Assembly: GCA_000226015.1 (NCBI GenBank)
Contig: JH153212.1
Span: 77,191-141,190, forward strand
Source: Mnemiopsis leidyi
Taxonomy: Eukaryota > Ctenophora > Tentaculata > Lobata > Bolinopsidae
DNA: 64,000 nt
Direction: 5' to 3'
Shown: piece by piece, positions 1 through 13,325 of the stretch
Numbering within the stretch: the stretch's first letter is position 1
Layout: each line of letters begins with the position of its first letter
Notes under the pieces: model-generated
Database searches by the model: none
What the model was told of the DNA's origin: nothing
The model's input: the letters and a program-made list of their open reading frames with translations, nothing else
Made by a program: the position numbers and the translations under genes

Positions 1-191
1 CTTTTTGATAAAGAATGCAAAGCATTTACCATTTGCAGCCACCGATGAATTGAAAATATATAATGAATATGGTGAAAAGGTTTCTGTATTTCAATGAAAA
101 TGATTGTTTTAGCTAAGGATTCCAGTTCTTAATTTGATAGAACTTGATTTCAAAGGAAAGTAGCTCTCTCTTATTTTTTGAAAAAAATATG

Positions 192-197
192 TTTATT
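192..197 (-). terminator. Candidate poly(A) signal of the GALNT gene
   Basis: Reads AATAAA on the minus strand about 160 nt after the GALNT stop codon, a normal 3' UTR distance. It rests on the motif and its placement only. Confidence 0.45.
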
Positions 198-355
198 CAT
201 CAACACTCAAATTTGACGAAATAAAAAACACTGAGTTAGTGAGTTCTGATCGATATTCTGATTGAAGTTCTTTTGACAGTTCTAGTTAAACCTTAATTCT
301 GTCAAGTCTGATTATTCTATCCGTCTATACACAAATACATAATTATACTTGAGCT

Positions 356-3300
356 TCAAAAGTCAAAATCGTCTTGACTGTAAATGTTAGTGAAAGTAAA
401 CATTTGGTGAGCTGAACCATCGCAGTGATCGAGGAACAGTTTGGGTTTGGAGGGATCACCAACTGACAGACACAATTGTGACTCTGCGTGGATGATCTGC
501 TGGGTCTGGAAATAGTTTTACGGTTAACAGGCCAGATCATAAAGGGTTGGTGAAAATTATGCCGAGTTAAAGTTAGGAAATCTTCATGTGAAGTAAAAGT
601 CGATATTTCATGTAAACAAGCACATACCGCACTGTAATGCCATTTCTGATTGCCACCCAATCCATGGCAGGGCCACAAAGACACTCTCTTAAAAGCCCTG
701 GAATTCGCATCAGGAACAGATGCGTCCAGGCAATTTTCCAAGGAAATTATTTCATAATTTTTGGAATACATCCACACCTGAAATGAAACATATAGGATTG
801 ATATTTGTTCGGATTTGAATCGGAGCTTTCTTAAGACTCCTCGAGTACGTAAAGTTCGATAGTCGGAATAACCTTTAAATGTTTCGAGGCAACTGTAGTT
901 GTAGTTTTTTAGATGGCTTAGAAAACCTATAAGAGTCCCGAAGATTAAATTCAATTTCTCTGTATGCCGTAGGTGCTCCAGAGCAACACTTACTTGGTTC
1001 GTGTACCCGGGTTCCCGTTTAGGCAGACATCTATAGTGACTAACTGTGTCGTTGGCTTTTCTAAATCCTAGTGTATCCACACACTGGCCTATTTTGTTGT
1101 TCCGAATCTGCACAGAATAGAATTAATATAAGCATCTTGTTTGGGCACTTCATCAAATAAGTGAAGATACACGCCTACATAATATTGTAACTGGTAGGGT
1201 CTCTGTTCAATTTATTCCCTTCATTGGTATGCACTATGCGCATCTTAAACACTCTACGCACCGTCGAAATAAAAAACAGATTTCTATAGAAAGTAGCAAT
1301 CTTTACTTACTTGACCGGAAGCCAATAACCGTTTCTCAGTCGGCAACATGGGTAACAAGTTCTCCAAGTACCAATCGAAAGACTTGCAGTTCAACCTCTT
1401 GCGGAGGTTAACTCGAGAAGATATGTCCCCGATGTCAATGTCCCTGGCATGAGGGACGAATCTGTAAAACAGTTCTTTGTGTCCATCTAGCCACACCTGC
1501 AAGGTTGTTGAATTGACAATCTGTTAACCAGGAGTCAGGACCAGATAAGACTGTTTCAATAAATCATTTCAATATGTTCTTGTTTGGGATTAAAACTTGG
1601 GCAGAGACACAATCACATGTTGATTTTAAGGGAGACCTATACAAGGAATTGGGTATACACAACCTTCTTGAGCACCTGTACTAACCTCGACTGCCCTGGC
1701 ATAGTTTCTGTGCAAGGTGAGAATCTGGCTCTCACCCCCGAAATTGTAGGGTGCTCTGTCTCTGAATATGTGACCAACTCTCGAACAGGGCAGCGACAAG
1801 AGTCTGCCTCCGCACATCCAAATCTAAAGAGTTACAATTTAATATGCTACAAACAAAAATGTGCAATAACAAACGGTGGAAGGTCATATAGTTTGGTGAG
1901 AGGGGTAATTGGGGCCAATGGATCTACTCAATGGAACAAATGGATGCTCTAATTGCGCCAATGGCTATGTGGCGAGTGGTCCCAATGGTGGTCCCAATGA
2001 CCATTGGATCCATTATAGTGAAACCACTTGATCCAATCAATGGCTATGCTAAATTCACGGTCACTATGAATGGATCATTTTAAATCCCAGATGGAGACAA
2101 TTTGTTGCCGATATGTTTTTTCGAAAAGTCATCGATTCACTTTCACAATCAGTTCTACTTACGCGGAAACTCATCTCCATATTTTCTCCACCCCAAATGT
2201 TCATGTCAGTATCGTAAGTGCCGATCTCCTCGAAGTACGACCGATCTATAGCAAACAGTCCCCCTGCCATCACAGGTGCTCTGAATAAGTTCATTCAATT
2301 CATTCAAGTTATGCAAAGTTTAGTGTACTTATACTATACTTTACGTATACTTAGTGTACTTATACTTTACTGTACTTATACTTTACTTTTACTTTAGAAA
2401 GAAACAGCTAAAACTCTTTCAAAGATTCAACACTTATAAGTTATAACGTCCGATTCTGAATGAAATATCTGCCACCATCTTTTCTTAGGAGTAAACGGAT
2501 GTTGAACCTAAATAAGTCAATGCATATTCGTGAGGGTAATTTTCCTTACATAAGGGGTTCAGTAAGATTCTTCTGTTCCCTCAGCTGCCAGTAAAACGTA
2601 AAACTCCAGTCAAAGGCTCCGACCTGCCAATTAGAATTGTTAGTTGATGGCGTTTTCATTAGACTTGAGAATTAGATATAAACGCTACTAGTACCATTGC
2701 GATTAGAGGAATTACAATCCATTAAAATTGACCATCAAGCGACAAGAAATTGTCAACAACTTATTTCTCAATACCTGATCCTATTATTGGTGACTACATA
2801 TTACTGAGCATATAAAAAATAAATCGTTTACTTGTGGCCTAAAATCTCGAACCTGTGGATTAGCTTGTCTGTACTCGAAGGTATCGTACATGATCACATC
2901 GATGATGGGGCTTGGAACTGTGCTTCTGTCTTTCTTTACTTCGTAGAGGAGAGGTTCTACCCACCCACTGTTGCACTAAAGGGTATTTGCGATTTTAGTT
3001 TTACGGTATCTTTTCATGTGTTGTCATCGTTATACTAATGACAATTTATTTGCTGTCCTGGTAATCGAGGTTCTTCTTTAAAGGCTTCCTTAATTGCATA
3101 TTGTTTGGGAACTTTATCAAATAATTAAATGCATAGTCTAAAGCCTTATCACCCATAATAAGTACATGATTTACAGATTGTACCTGCAATAAAATTTACA
3201 AAACTAAATTTACAGTAAAAGAAAGAAATATTTTTACCTCACAATGACTGTCGAGGAATATCATGACTTCCCCTGTCGCCCTGGACGCTCCAAAAAGCCT

Positions 3301-5140
3301 TGCTTTAATCAAGCCACTCCTCTTAGGTAGCCGTATGTGACTTGTTTTTACCAACTTGCTGATTTCCAAGTCTAGAGTCTTCAGTTCACCTAGCAATAAT
3401 GGTTCCCATAGATTCGAAATAAATATTGACATTAAATGTTGGATCAACAGATGCCATGGCAATGCATAATTGCATATACATTAATTCTTTCATATGACCA
3501 ATTTCTTAATCTAAGTCACTTTTATAGCATTCAACAATCTACGCGAAAGGAAGTAACTAAATCGATTATAGTTAACGGTATATGATCCTTTAAGTCAATA
3601 GACTCAAGGCGCTTTTTTCTCTTGGAAGAAGTTTGTTAGGTTATCTAATTAGGTTTAAGCTTCAAGCTAAGATTTTAAACTAAATTTATCCCTGGTAGTT
3701 TATTATCAGTAGTCAATACCTAAAGAGATATTGACTACTGATAGAGGAGAAGCTATGATGAATGCCAATAATTTCATACTAAAAAGGAAATGAACAGAAA
3801 CCGTAACTAACCGTCATCACTAAAGTCGTCCACCAGGATTATTTCTTTAAGAAGATGAGGAGGGGTCTTATCAAGTACACTATACACAGTTCGCAGTAAA
3901 ACAGTGAGAGCCTCGTTGTGGAACACGATTATTACACTGGCAACAGGAAGGTTATGTGGGTAGAGCAGCTCTGCACATCTGGAGATATGGAGGGGGTTGA
4001 AAAGTTGTTAAGGCTATGGTGTACTTTTGTCCTATGATAAATTGATAAAACATCAATTGATTTGGATGAACATGAACATAACTTGTTAATAGCTGCCTAT
4101 GTAGGCTAAGACCCTTTTTTAGCCAACATATTCAGATCAACAGAAGGAATTGTGAAAAAAAGTTGTAAAAGAACCAATAAAGAAGTGTAACTTCCTGGAC
4201 GATATACACTGTATATCGTATATATTATACAGATACTTTCCAAAAGATGCCATTAAGAGATGCCATGGAATGATAATGTTTAGAAATGCGATGAGGAGGT
4301 AAATTCCCTCGCACTTGCATATGTTTTTCATTAAAATTGTAACTCTAAAAGACAGGTTTTACCTTTATTCATGCAGCTGCATCACTGCACTTACCCTTCT
4401 GATCTGGTATCAGGAATTTTTCTGTTTAAGGGAGTTTGGTCACTTTTGAAGGAGTTAAACCGATGTTTCCTCATAGCCAAATCTGTTAAGCTCTTCTTTT
4501 CCTTCGTGGCTACGTGACGTTTATAAAACGGTCCGTACACCGGTTGAGCGTCTTGAACACCCGCATACGACAATTCGAAATAATCAAAATTGAACAAATT
4601 CGCATACAGAATGAAAAACACTGTCCATGTAGCAAGGATCATACCCGAGGCCCACAAAAATTTGCCGTGAGTTTTAACATGCGGTTTTAGGTATGCAGCA
4701 TAATGTTTTGACATTGTCCCATATTGCTTTTTTACAAGAACCCTCACAGGTCTTAATTGATCATTATTCGTATACTTGACAACTGCCGACCACAGAAACT
4801 GTCTTAACGCAGAACATTGCATGATTAAAATTACTCTAAGAGCTTTGCAGATGACGCCCAAATCGCTAACTGCCTTTTTAGCATCTTCAATCTGCTTTCC
4901 ATCCAGCACATTAGAAACATGATCAGTCAGATCATGATCGCTTGATACCCCAGGACTAGACTCGTTTGATGATGAATCGTTATCACTTTTTTGCTCTGGA
5001 TCCTCTTGGTCGGCCCTAATCTGGGCTGGCTCTGTAGCGTCCTCCACGGTTATAATCTCAAGGCTATCAGGGGAGTCTGGAGAGATATCCTCATTACCTG
5101 ATGAGGACTCCTGGTCGGGCACTTCTGAGGGCTCCAACAT
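356..5140 (-). CDS. Polypeptide N-acetylgalactosaminyltransferase (GALNT), 11 exons, complete
   Basis: Transfers GalNAc from UDP-GalNAc to Ser/Thr, starting mucin-type O-glycans in the Golgi. Coding exons in transcript order: 5140-4395, 3978-3812, 3389-3238, 2975-2832, 2623-2550, 2280-2163, 1823-1686, 1496-1311, 1107-994, 777-628, 505-356. All junctions are GT-AG and phases join, giving 712 residues. Visible parts: acidic tail 1-160, one membrane anchor about 161-183, stem with the [14 protein letters not shown] motif, glycosyltransferase-A domain with DSHCEC (metal-binding DxH at 351-353), then MAGGLFAI and WGGEN (457-461), then a C-terminal ricin B-type lectin domain (576-712) with QxW and CLD-like motifs. 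The tail is far longer than usual for this family. Met143 (codon at 4714-4712) would give a normal 17-residue tail, so the true start is open. A CAG directly before the first ATG could be a splice acceptor. Family assignment is very secure; the subfamily is not assigned. Confidence 0.95.
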
Positions 5141-6238
5141 CTGGGCGCGAGCTTAGGTGGAGGATTAGGGATCCAAGTTGTTGTTAAGTTGGATGTTTGC
5201 TTTGCCCTCCTGAGCCCTGATAAGGATAACATGGTCGAATAGAAAAAAAAATCATAACGGTCGAGAATTCAGAGGTCTGACTACTAGTGGTCAAAACAAC
5301 GGTTTTTGTGTCTTTATTTATAATGCCAATGTTCATGCACTGTATAAATTCTCTGATTTCCGGCCAAAGCCTGCTTGATAGTATTTTGGAAGAGAGAAAA
5401 CTGTTCAGTTGAAAGTTAGGAAAAAATTGGAAGTTAGGAAAAGATTGGTATTCCAGCATCGGCACTATCTATTTGTTCTGCTCTCATAACAGATATACAA
5501 ATGAAACACTCGAATCTCGTATCTAAAAGCACTTAAAAAGACCTGTAATATCAGGCACGAATTTCATCTATTTGGTAAATACAAAATGCAGACCGTCAAA
5601 AAATCAATTGCAATCAAATACCAAAAAGTCTAGAAACAAAACGGACAAAACTACCCAAACTACATGTACCCAATCAGAACACACATCCCAAACACAGTAC
5701 ACTACACACAGCTGTAGTAGTGCGATATAGCTCCTCTGTCCCAGTGCCATCACTTCATGATGCTGATGTGGGTTCAGCAACGTGAGGCTGTGTGTACTGA
5801 GTGGTCCTGTACATTGGGGGTTGCTATGCGACCCTACCGTGCCTTATAAGAAGTGTGTATACAGTATAGCTGTCCACATTTCGTGTGGGGTAATTATATT
5901 TAACGCAACATTTGATTTGTTTTTAGGTCTTTCAGCAAAAATTGTAATCTTTTACAAAATAACTATGGCTCACGGCTAAGCACAAAATTCTAAAAATTAG
6001 ATTTCTGAAATATCATAAATTTTGAAGGTAAACGAAATAAAACTCAATCATGTCATAAAAATCTGCAATAGAAATTATACACATTTTGCAATATCATTTC
6101 TGATAGTCATAGACACCGTTTTGGCGTTATACAAAACCGACTTATAGACTTACGGACATACAGCCGTATAAGGACCTTGGGCAATGTCAACGACTCCTTA
6201 GCAGCTCGGCAGCTGTTTAGCACCATGTAGCAGCAATA
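5141..6238. other. Intergenic, GALNT 5' side to GPCR 3' end
   Basis: No supported coding exon. Holds the GALNT 5' flank or 5' UTR and the 3' flank of the convergent-side GPCR. A short doubled GGAAGTTAGGAAAA-like stretch near 5415-5450 is the only repeat noted. Confidence 0.5.
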
Positions 6239-8486
6239 TCAGTTCTGAAGCACATTGGAAATGGAAATGTTTTCAATGACACCAGACTTCGAATTATCCC
6301 TCTTCCTATTATACGTCACCATGCTCTCTGTGTTAGACCTCTCCTTACAAAGTGGAAGTCCACAACACAAGATCCGAGCGTTGTGGTGTAACGTGTAGAC
6401 AAGGGGATCAAACACTAGGTTCAGGTAGAACATAAGGAAGGTGAAGTATCTGACATTGACACTGACAGGAGCGTTGATGCCAGGGTGGATGAGAACTTGG
6501 GTGACGAACTGAGGGAACCAGGAGATGAAATACAGGCTGACCAGGAGGCTGATGTTGATGAAGATCTTCTGTCTGCTGGAAGGTTTGTTTGGTAGGTTGT
6601 TGTGGGCTGCACTGCTCGGCTTCATTCTTGTGCGGATCTCTTTGACGATCTTCACATACAAGCACGCTGTAACCTGGGAGAAAAAATAGTGAATAAAAAT
6701 CTAAAATTTTTTTAATTACTGATCCTTCAACTATTCCCAAAAAGAATCTTCATTGTTTACTGATTAGACATTTATTCAAGAGAACTGAAAAAGTTTTTAA
6801 TGCGAGGTACTATTGAATAATAATGATTCATAATAGCGATATTTCTGTCCACACTCACTAGAAAAGGTACTATGAAGAATACAGCATTAGCAGCCAGAAC
6901 GTAAGTCTCTCCAAAGTCTGTAGTTGACAAAGAGCATCTTCCAGCTGGGAAAATATAAAATCATTGTTTGGATGAAAAGAGGTTGAGACTTAATAGTAAA
7001 TTGATTTCAAGGAAGAAATATTGATTCCAAGATAGAAATTTTGATTTCAAGGTAGAAACTTTGATTCAAAGGTAGAAATTTTGATTTCTAGGTAGAAATT
7101 TTGATACCTAGGTAGAAATTTTGATTCCAAGGTAGACATTTTGCAAATATAACAACAAGAAATTTATGGTCACCTCTGTCGTCAAATTCCAGGTCGAGAA
7201 GATCGGATGTTGCCGACAAACAAGTTGTTATCCCGACAAACAAAATACATGTTATCCAAACGAAAATCACCTTGGGTAGTTGCATGGTTGGTGTATTTTG
7301 GAAGTCGTGAATTTGTTTACATTCAACTCTTCAAAGGAGAACATGGTTGAAATATCTTTGACCAAATTAAATGATCATTTCATGACATAGATTTAGCAAG
7401 AAAAATTGGAAAGAACGTTATAGAATAGAGATCTATACCATAGCAATGGACATTTTAAAAGTCATCTTGCTTCTGTAATTGTGTGGGGACACAATAGCCG
7501 CCGCTCTATTGACAGTTATCATCGCCACCGTCAGAGAGGAAGCGTAAGATAGTGCTGGCAACAGCAGGGCGGTTACCTGTCGGTGAAAGTTGGGATAATG
7601 ATGCAATGGTAAGTTAAGTTTTACTGGTGTTTTCGTCTGCACTTCAAAAAATTACCGAAAAACTCAGAATGCATCATGACTGAATTATCAAAGTCCGCCA
7701 ATGATAAAAAATTGAAGTGCATTGTTGGAAGTCAGATTAGAGTAAACGTAATTTTCATATAAAATATTACCTTACAGATCCCTTCAAGGAATGGGTGAAG
7801 TTGGAAAAAGTCTCTGTCTACCATGGCCGGACCTCTCAGAGAAACTCCCACCAGGGCTAGCAACAAATCGAACACCGCTAGATTCAAGATTAGCACATTG
7901 AACGATCCTGCGATGTTAGCGTAGTCAGTCTTTCTGTCACATCAAACACAATTTTTGGGGTTAAAACTATTTTGACCGTATAAGGACGTAAGCCTCTTCT
8001 CTTCCTAATATGGACTACCTTCGTCACTATCTGAGGAATGATCCTGCGATGTGCGAAATGTTGATGTTATTAATCACGATATTTGTCAGAGCACTATATT
8101 TGTCAGAGCAGCAACTTACTTGAAGTTCAAGAACGTTAACTATTGTAAAAAGAATGTTCATTTCATCAATAAAGTACGTACTACGATATTTGTTTGAGCA
8201 GCAGCTTCTTTTATTTTCAAAAAACATTATAAACAATTGTTAACAGAATGTCGTGAAAAATGTTCACTTTTAGTCTTAGTAATTACTGCAGATGTGAATA
8301 TTGTGGAGCATACGATCAACATCATGGACCGAGATTAAAACACGCACCTTCTCGCTTGAGACTTTTAGAGACAATCCAGAGGACCAAGACGTTTAGAACA
8401 ATTGCTGCAGCTGACAAAGCAATGAGCATCCAACCTGCTACTTCTCCCGCGTTCGATATCATTTTCTTGGAAGAGAAATTGTACAT
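6239..8486 (-). CDS. Class A-like seven-transmembrane receptor (orphan GPCR), 6 exons
   Basis: A plasma-membrane receptor expected to signal through G proteins; the ligand is unknown. Exons: 8486-8344 (TM1), 7933-7771 (TM2), 7576-7439 (TM3), 7270-7174 (TM4), 6944-6859 (second extracellular loop and TM5), 6673-6239 (TM6, TM7, tail), about 353 residues. Family marks: LNLAVFD in TM2, a Cys at the start of TM3 (GICK) pairing with one in the second extracellular loop (GRCSL), SWFPQF in TM6, and DPLVY in place of NPxxY in TM7. The DRY motif is replaced by NRA. An N-glycosylation site (NFS) follows the start Met. The exon 1-2 junction is uncertain: the strong donor at 8347 gives the wrong phase, while the weak GTGTTT donor at 8343 fits. 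Other junctions join in frame. The receptor class is secure; no named orthologue is recognised. Confidence 0.85.
6995..7145. repeat. About 21-bp tandem repeat in a GPCR intron
   Basis: About seven degenerate copies of a unit with the core AGGTAGAAATTTTGATT, lying between the TM4 and TM5 exons and ending about 30 nt from the TM4 exon donor. Confidence 0.8.
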
Positions 8487-11268
8487 GAATAAACAAGTGA
8501 TCACCAAACGGCAAAAAGTTGATCATCTTATCAACATGGCAATGGCACTCACTAGGAAAGGATCCAGGCAGAACTCTCTTTCTTATTTCGCGTTATAAGT
8601 GTACATATACATCTTCCATGTAGTATCATTTATTTATTTACTGTTATTTTTGAAGTAATTTTGTTGATACATCTTTAAAATTAGAAATACACTCTTTCTT
8701 TGAGGACGATTCGAAAATAAATTACAATTGACCATCAAGTGGCTACATAAAAATTGTAGAAATTAGAAATTTGCATGATTGACTTTGAGAGAAAAAAGTG
8801 TTGCGCGCGTTATATTTTCATCTTACAATAATGTTGCTGTTACCCTCACCAACATAGTTTTTGCCAAGACTGGGCACTAGTTAGAAGTTTGATCTAAACA
8901 AGTTGAGGCAGGCTATCAAACGTAAGTCGTAAAAAACTTAATTTAAGTTCAACAATTAAAGTTAGGAATAATGGTTCTAAATAATGCTCATGTTACATTT
9001 GAAGACAAAAGAAATCGTATCTAATGGAGTCAATATGTGTGATTAGATCTGAACAGCTGGTTTAGGCGGCCATTGTTTTCAGGTATTCCAGAACGAAACA
9101 TAAAATTTATTATCCTTATAAGATGAACTTACTAGAATATACTTCTTAGAAAATTCTAGTAATACTTAAATCTAAATCAGCAAGATCAAGAAAATAAGGC
9201 CAGATGGAATAATTATCTGTAACTGGGGAATAGATAGGTATAAAGCAGGCATTTATAGATTAAGAATTTCAACCCAAATTTACATAATCAAACATGTATC
9301 ATGGTTATAAACAGTAGCCATGAATGCTACTGATGACGAATCAGGTGTATAAAGTCTTTTTCCAACACAAGCAATACTCGCGATATAATCATAACACTTA
9401 ATGACAACGGCATAATTAAACAAGCAATAAATTGTCAAGAAGTAATTCTATTTGGGTGACAATTAATCAGATCCCTGGTCCGTGAAAACTGTTGTCAGAC
9501 ACTGTTTGGCCGCCTGCCACACGCAGCATGAAAGTACTCGAGGCTATTTGACGAAGGAAAAATATGCTCAAAGAATATATACTGTTTTTAACGCGAGACA
9601 AGATTATCGTACCAAATCGCAAAGCTTACAACATTAGTCGACAATCAGGAAGATCAAAGTGTGCGTAAATGATCATCATCGTCAAAGTTTGGGGCACGAC
9701 AAGACATTCTATCACGTGTCAACAGAGATGTTTTCTGGAACTAGTAGTCCACTAATTATATATTCTACGACTTACGTAAGCACACAGAACAAATTATACC
9801 GGAGCACTCATACAACAACTGTTAAAGAGTACCGCAATGGTCAACCCACGTAAAATTATCTGTTCCTGAAAGTCTGCCTGGTACTGAAGGTCACAAAGTA
9901 ACGATAGAAGAGCAGCTGGAGGCAGCTCCCTTGCCATGGCCTGGTAAAACTTGTGTTGGTGGTTGGTTACAGTTCTCCGGGCTGCAGCACCTAGAATCAC
10001 TTAATCACCCAGCCAGAGCAGAAACTTCTGGTGCTGTGTCACAATCATCCCTACTAATGACTAGGTGATACAATAAGAGTCGTTAGTGCAGTAAAAAGCG
10101 GGTAAGGGCCAGGTGCCTCAAAATGGAAATCCTAACGGCTCAATATTCAAAGTCACCTGCTAGAGACCATGTTAAAGTTTATCAGTATACTGCTACAGCC
10201 CTGACTACAGTCTATTCAAATATGCTTCCTGTTTCAGGTGGGTGGCAACAAATTTTGTATTCTACTATTCTGCAGACTAAGGATAAGTTTGACGGGAGCA
10301 CCACGGGGCTGCTATTCAGCCAGTCGCAGTCGCACGATTTTAATTCTGCTAGTCAGGTACTGTCGGACAATTTCTTAATTATGCTAGACATTGAAAAATA
10401 ATAAACTTCTTAATGGGACCACCATAAGCACTAAGCAGAAATATGAGCACATCGCACAACAAACGAACTGTCAATAGTATCTATAACAAAAAAACTTCAT
10501 CGAAACTGCACCGCTCAGATCGGTAGCACAAAGAGAGCCATGCTTCGCTAGTCCTTCTGAAGTAGCAGATAGCGATAGAGAGCCTACTATAATGAAACCT
10601 AAACACTAGTTTAACTAGGATTGTTTAGCCAGGCAACACAGCGGGTCCTATACAGTATAGACCCAGGTCCATGAGCTGCTGGAAAACAGAGAAGGAGGTG
10701 CTCCGGTCAGATATGCACGTTTTGGGTGATGTCGTCCCTGCAGCGCCGCCAGACCTGCCGCCGCCGCAGCAGCAGCAGCAGCAGCATGTCACCTGTCAGC
10801 TAATGAGGGAGGTGAAATTGTCCAGCACACATAAACGAGGTGAGATAACTGGCGGGTGGGTAGAGCTGTATGTGTGGGACCAGCTCAAGCGTAGCAGCGG
10901 GGACCAGGTGGATCAGGGTTCACAGGCTCTGTTCTCCTCCGGAGTGGCCCTCCTTCCCGAATTATAAATCTGATTCTCCATTGTTAGTTCGGGGTGTCTG
11001 ACAAATTGGATGGCAAGTATTTGGGGTAAAACTGGCTCGATATTGTAATACTATACTAATGTAATGCCTATTCAATCTTCCTGCAAATTTAGTACTTATG
11101 ACTTTATGACTATCAGTGACGTGGATGATTTTATGAATAATTCAAACTTTCTAGGAGCGATAAAATTTTAAAACTTTAATCATAAAGTCGATGAAATTCG
11201 TTTATTTAAGGGCTACGAGTGTAATAAAAAATGTTCCTAAATGATCACGATTCTATAGTCTTAATCTA
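8487..11268. other. Gene-poor stretch with weak ORFs
   Basis: Upstream flank of the GPCR, then AT-rich sequence. Only doubtful open frames were seen: 9794-10000 minus (about 68 codons, begins in the middle of nothing recognisable), 10123-10401 plus (92 codons) and 10671-10967 plus (listed separately). No domain, splice pattern or RNA gene could be supported. Confidence 0.4.
10671..10967 (+). CDS. Doubtful 98-residue ORF with a polyglutamine run
   Basis: ATG-to-stop frame of 98 codons. It encodes a Pro-rich patch followed by six Gln from a CAG run, then a polar stretch. The DNA is more GC-rich than its surroundings, which could mean coding sequence or a CpG-rich regulatory segment. No signal peptide, membrane segment or known domain is visible, and no flanking exons were found. 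It could equally be a chance frame around a CAG microsatellite. Confidence 0.2.
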   Translation: MSCWKTEKEVLRSDMHVLGDVVPAAPPDLPPPQQQQQQHVTCQLMREVKLSSTHKRGEITGGWVELYVWDQLKRSSGDQVDQGSQALFSSGVALLPEL

Positions 11269-11269
11269 A

Positions 11270-11470
11270 AAATGTACAGTTAAGTCATGCTATACTACTA
11301 TACTAATTAAACTTTGCAGCTATACTGATTGAACTATAATACTACTTTAATACTATACTAATTTAACTATACTACTATACTACTATACTAATTGAACTAT
11401 AATACTATACTACTATATAACTAATCAAACTATACTTCTATACTACTATACTAATTAAACTATACCAAAA
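11270..11470. repeat. Irregular ACTATACTAAT-type repeat
   Basis: Many imperfect copies of ACTATACTAATT and ACTATACTACT follow one another. Low-complexity sequence with no gene content. Confidence 0.75.
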
Positions 11471-12204
11471 GAGTTTGACTTTTAAGAACGGAAACAGCGG
11501 CACATGCATATAAAAAGTCTTGCAGTATCGAAACACCACAGTGTGTGCTTTGCAGTATGCCACCTGTTTCTTTAGGGTTGATGGGGCTACATGGGGTCTC
11601 GGTTTTATTGACCTGCACCCCAAAATGCAATCAGGTTAAATAGTTTGAGGTGGCAACTAACCAAATGACTTCTTTTAGTATACCTGGTCAGTTGGCCAAT
11701 CGGATGCTGATGTCCGCCAAACAATGTTGCAATTTTCGATCTCTATTTCATTATCTGTTCAGTGTTCTTAGCATCTGTTTTTAGCAATATTGCATTTCAT
11801 TCAACGATTTAAGATAGTTACATCTTTTAATTTTTGAAGCATCAGATACACAAGTGTATTTATATAGGCTTATTACAAGCCAATACAGTACGTATGCTTA
11901 TAATAACTATATGACTGACAGTTGGGCTTTTAAGTACTGAATTATTATGAAGGTCTAATATAATGAATTTAACTTCGTAATTATTGGCTATGCACAATTA
12001 GTTAGCAGGCCGAAATATCGAGCGCTAACGTGTGACCATGCATCACAGGTCACGTTATAATTTATCTCTGGCGACTGCTCATCAGGTCACGTAAAATTAT
12101 CTACGATGGCTGATCAAATCAAAAATACGCAAACTGAACAAACCCAGTATCGCTATAAAGGTAAAAGAGATTTTAATCTTTCTGTGTCACCTATACAGAT
12201 CACA

Positions 12205-12470
12205 TCAAGATTTAGACCCCATTACACCCCACGCAGACCCCACGGGGAACCCCGTGGGGTCTAAAAACCACTGTCAGACCCCATTAGACCCCACCAACAC
12301 CTATTGGACATTTAGACCCTATCAGATCCCACTAAAATGATTAAGAACTGATTTTGTACCCTTTTACTCCCTTAAAGAGCAATTATGACCCCATGGTAGG
12401 GTCTATGTTATTCTATGGGGTCTAAAATCCTAAAAATACACAGATGAAATTTGGGGGTCTAACGGTCCAA
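12205..12470. repeat. GACCCC-rich repeat with a perfect 13-bp hairpin
   Basis: Repeats of TTAGACCCCATTAGACCCC type in both orientations. At 12235-12262 the arms AGACCCCACGGGG and CCCCGTGGGGTCT pair perfectly around a 2-nt AA loop. Related sequence recurs at 15335-15400 and more weakly near 11575-11630, so this is a dispersed family, perhaps a non-autonomous element. Confidence 0.7.
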
Positions 12471-13012
12471 TAGTTATCTAATAGTTATCCAATAGTTATC
12501 TACACTGTTGCTATAACCAGGCCCTGCTCAACCAAATTTTACTGACCAGGTCTATTATCGATATCACTGCTGTGCATCTAGTTTATTTGCTACACAGGGT
12601 GACTGGATGTGTGTGTAAGATGTAATGTCTATTACAGTAAAACAATTGAACAGGATATTTGGAAATATGAGCTTACTACGTCGGCGAGTTACATGTTGCT
12701 ATTCAGCAACGACAAGCACACATAAAGAAGACATCTTAAGCGGCCCTCTCTAGTCAAACCGAACGGATACTAAAATACAACAACTGAAGGAAATGAAGAA
12801 CTGTTAACTTTAACTTGGAAAAAATTGGATAAGTAAAAAATTGTGTCAAATTGTGCCTTATGTGGCGAAACTAGTAAAATGCGTGATTTGTCTTTTTCTG
12901 TTTTGATTCTTGAGAGCTTCAAAGATCGACATTTTTTTGTAACCCCAGCTGTTATTACCACTATCGGTAATCGGTATTGCAATTACCATTCGCAAGCTCG
13001 TGTATTTATTGC

Positions 13013-13325
13013 ATAAAACCAAAAGTTGTTTGCTCCCTTTGAACGGATTTAGTCTATTGATTCCTTCCTCTTGAAATAATGTGATAATGAGATGTTATGT
13101 AAAACATTTAACTTTAAACTCTTTAGGGTTTTACACTTTCTACACTTCTTTTTAATGCTAAGTATTGAAAAATTGTGGACTGAGGGTGTGTGTTTTTAGT
13201 TAACATTGAAAAAGTAAGGATGTACTTTTAAATTAACAAATCGCTGAGGATGTGTGTTTTAAGTTAACATTGAAAAAGTAAGGATGTACTTTTAAATTAA
13301 CGAATCGCTGCAGTTTGCTTGTCGA
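13013..13325. repeat. Dispersed repeat copy 1
   Basis: Begins ACCAAAAGTTGTTTGCTCCC and ends near GCTGCAGTTTGCTTGT. It contains an internal tandem duplication of about 60 bp (13187-13310) around GTTAACATTGAAAAAGTAAG. A diverged copy lies at 14893-15118 in the same orientation. Confidence 0.65.
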
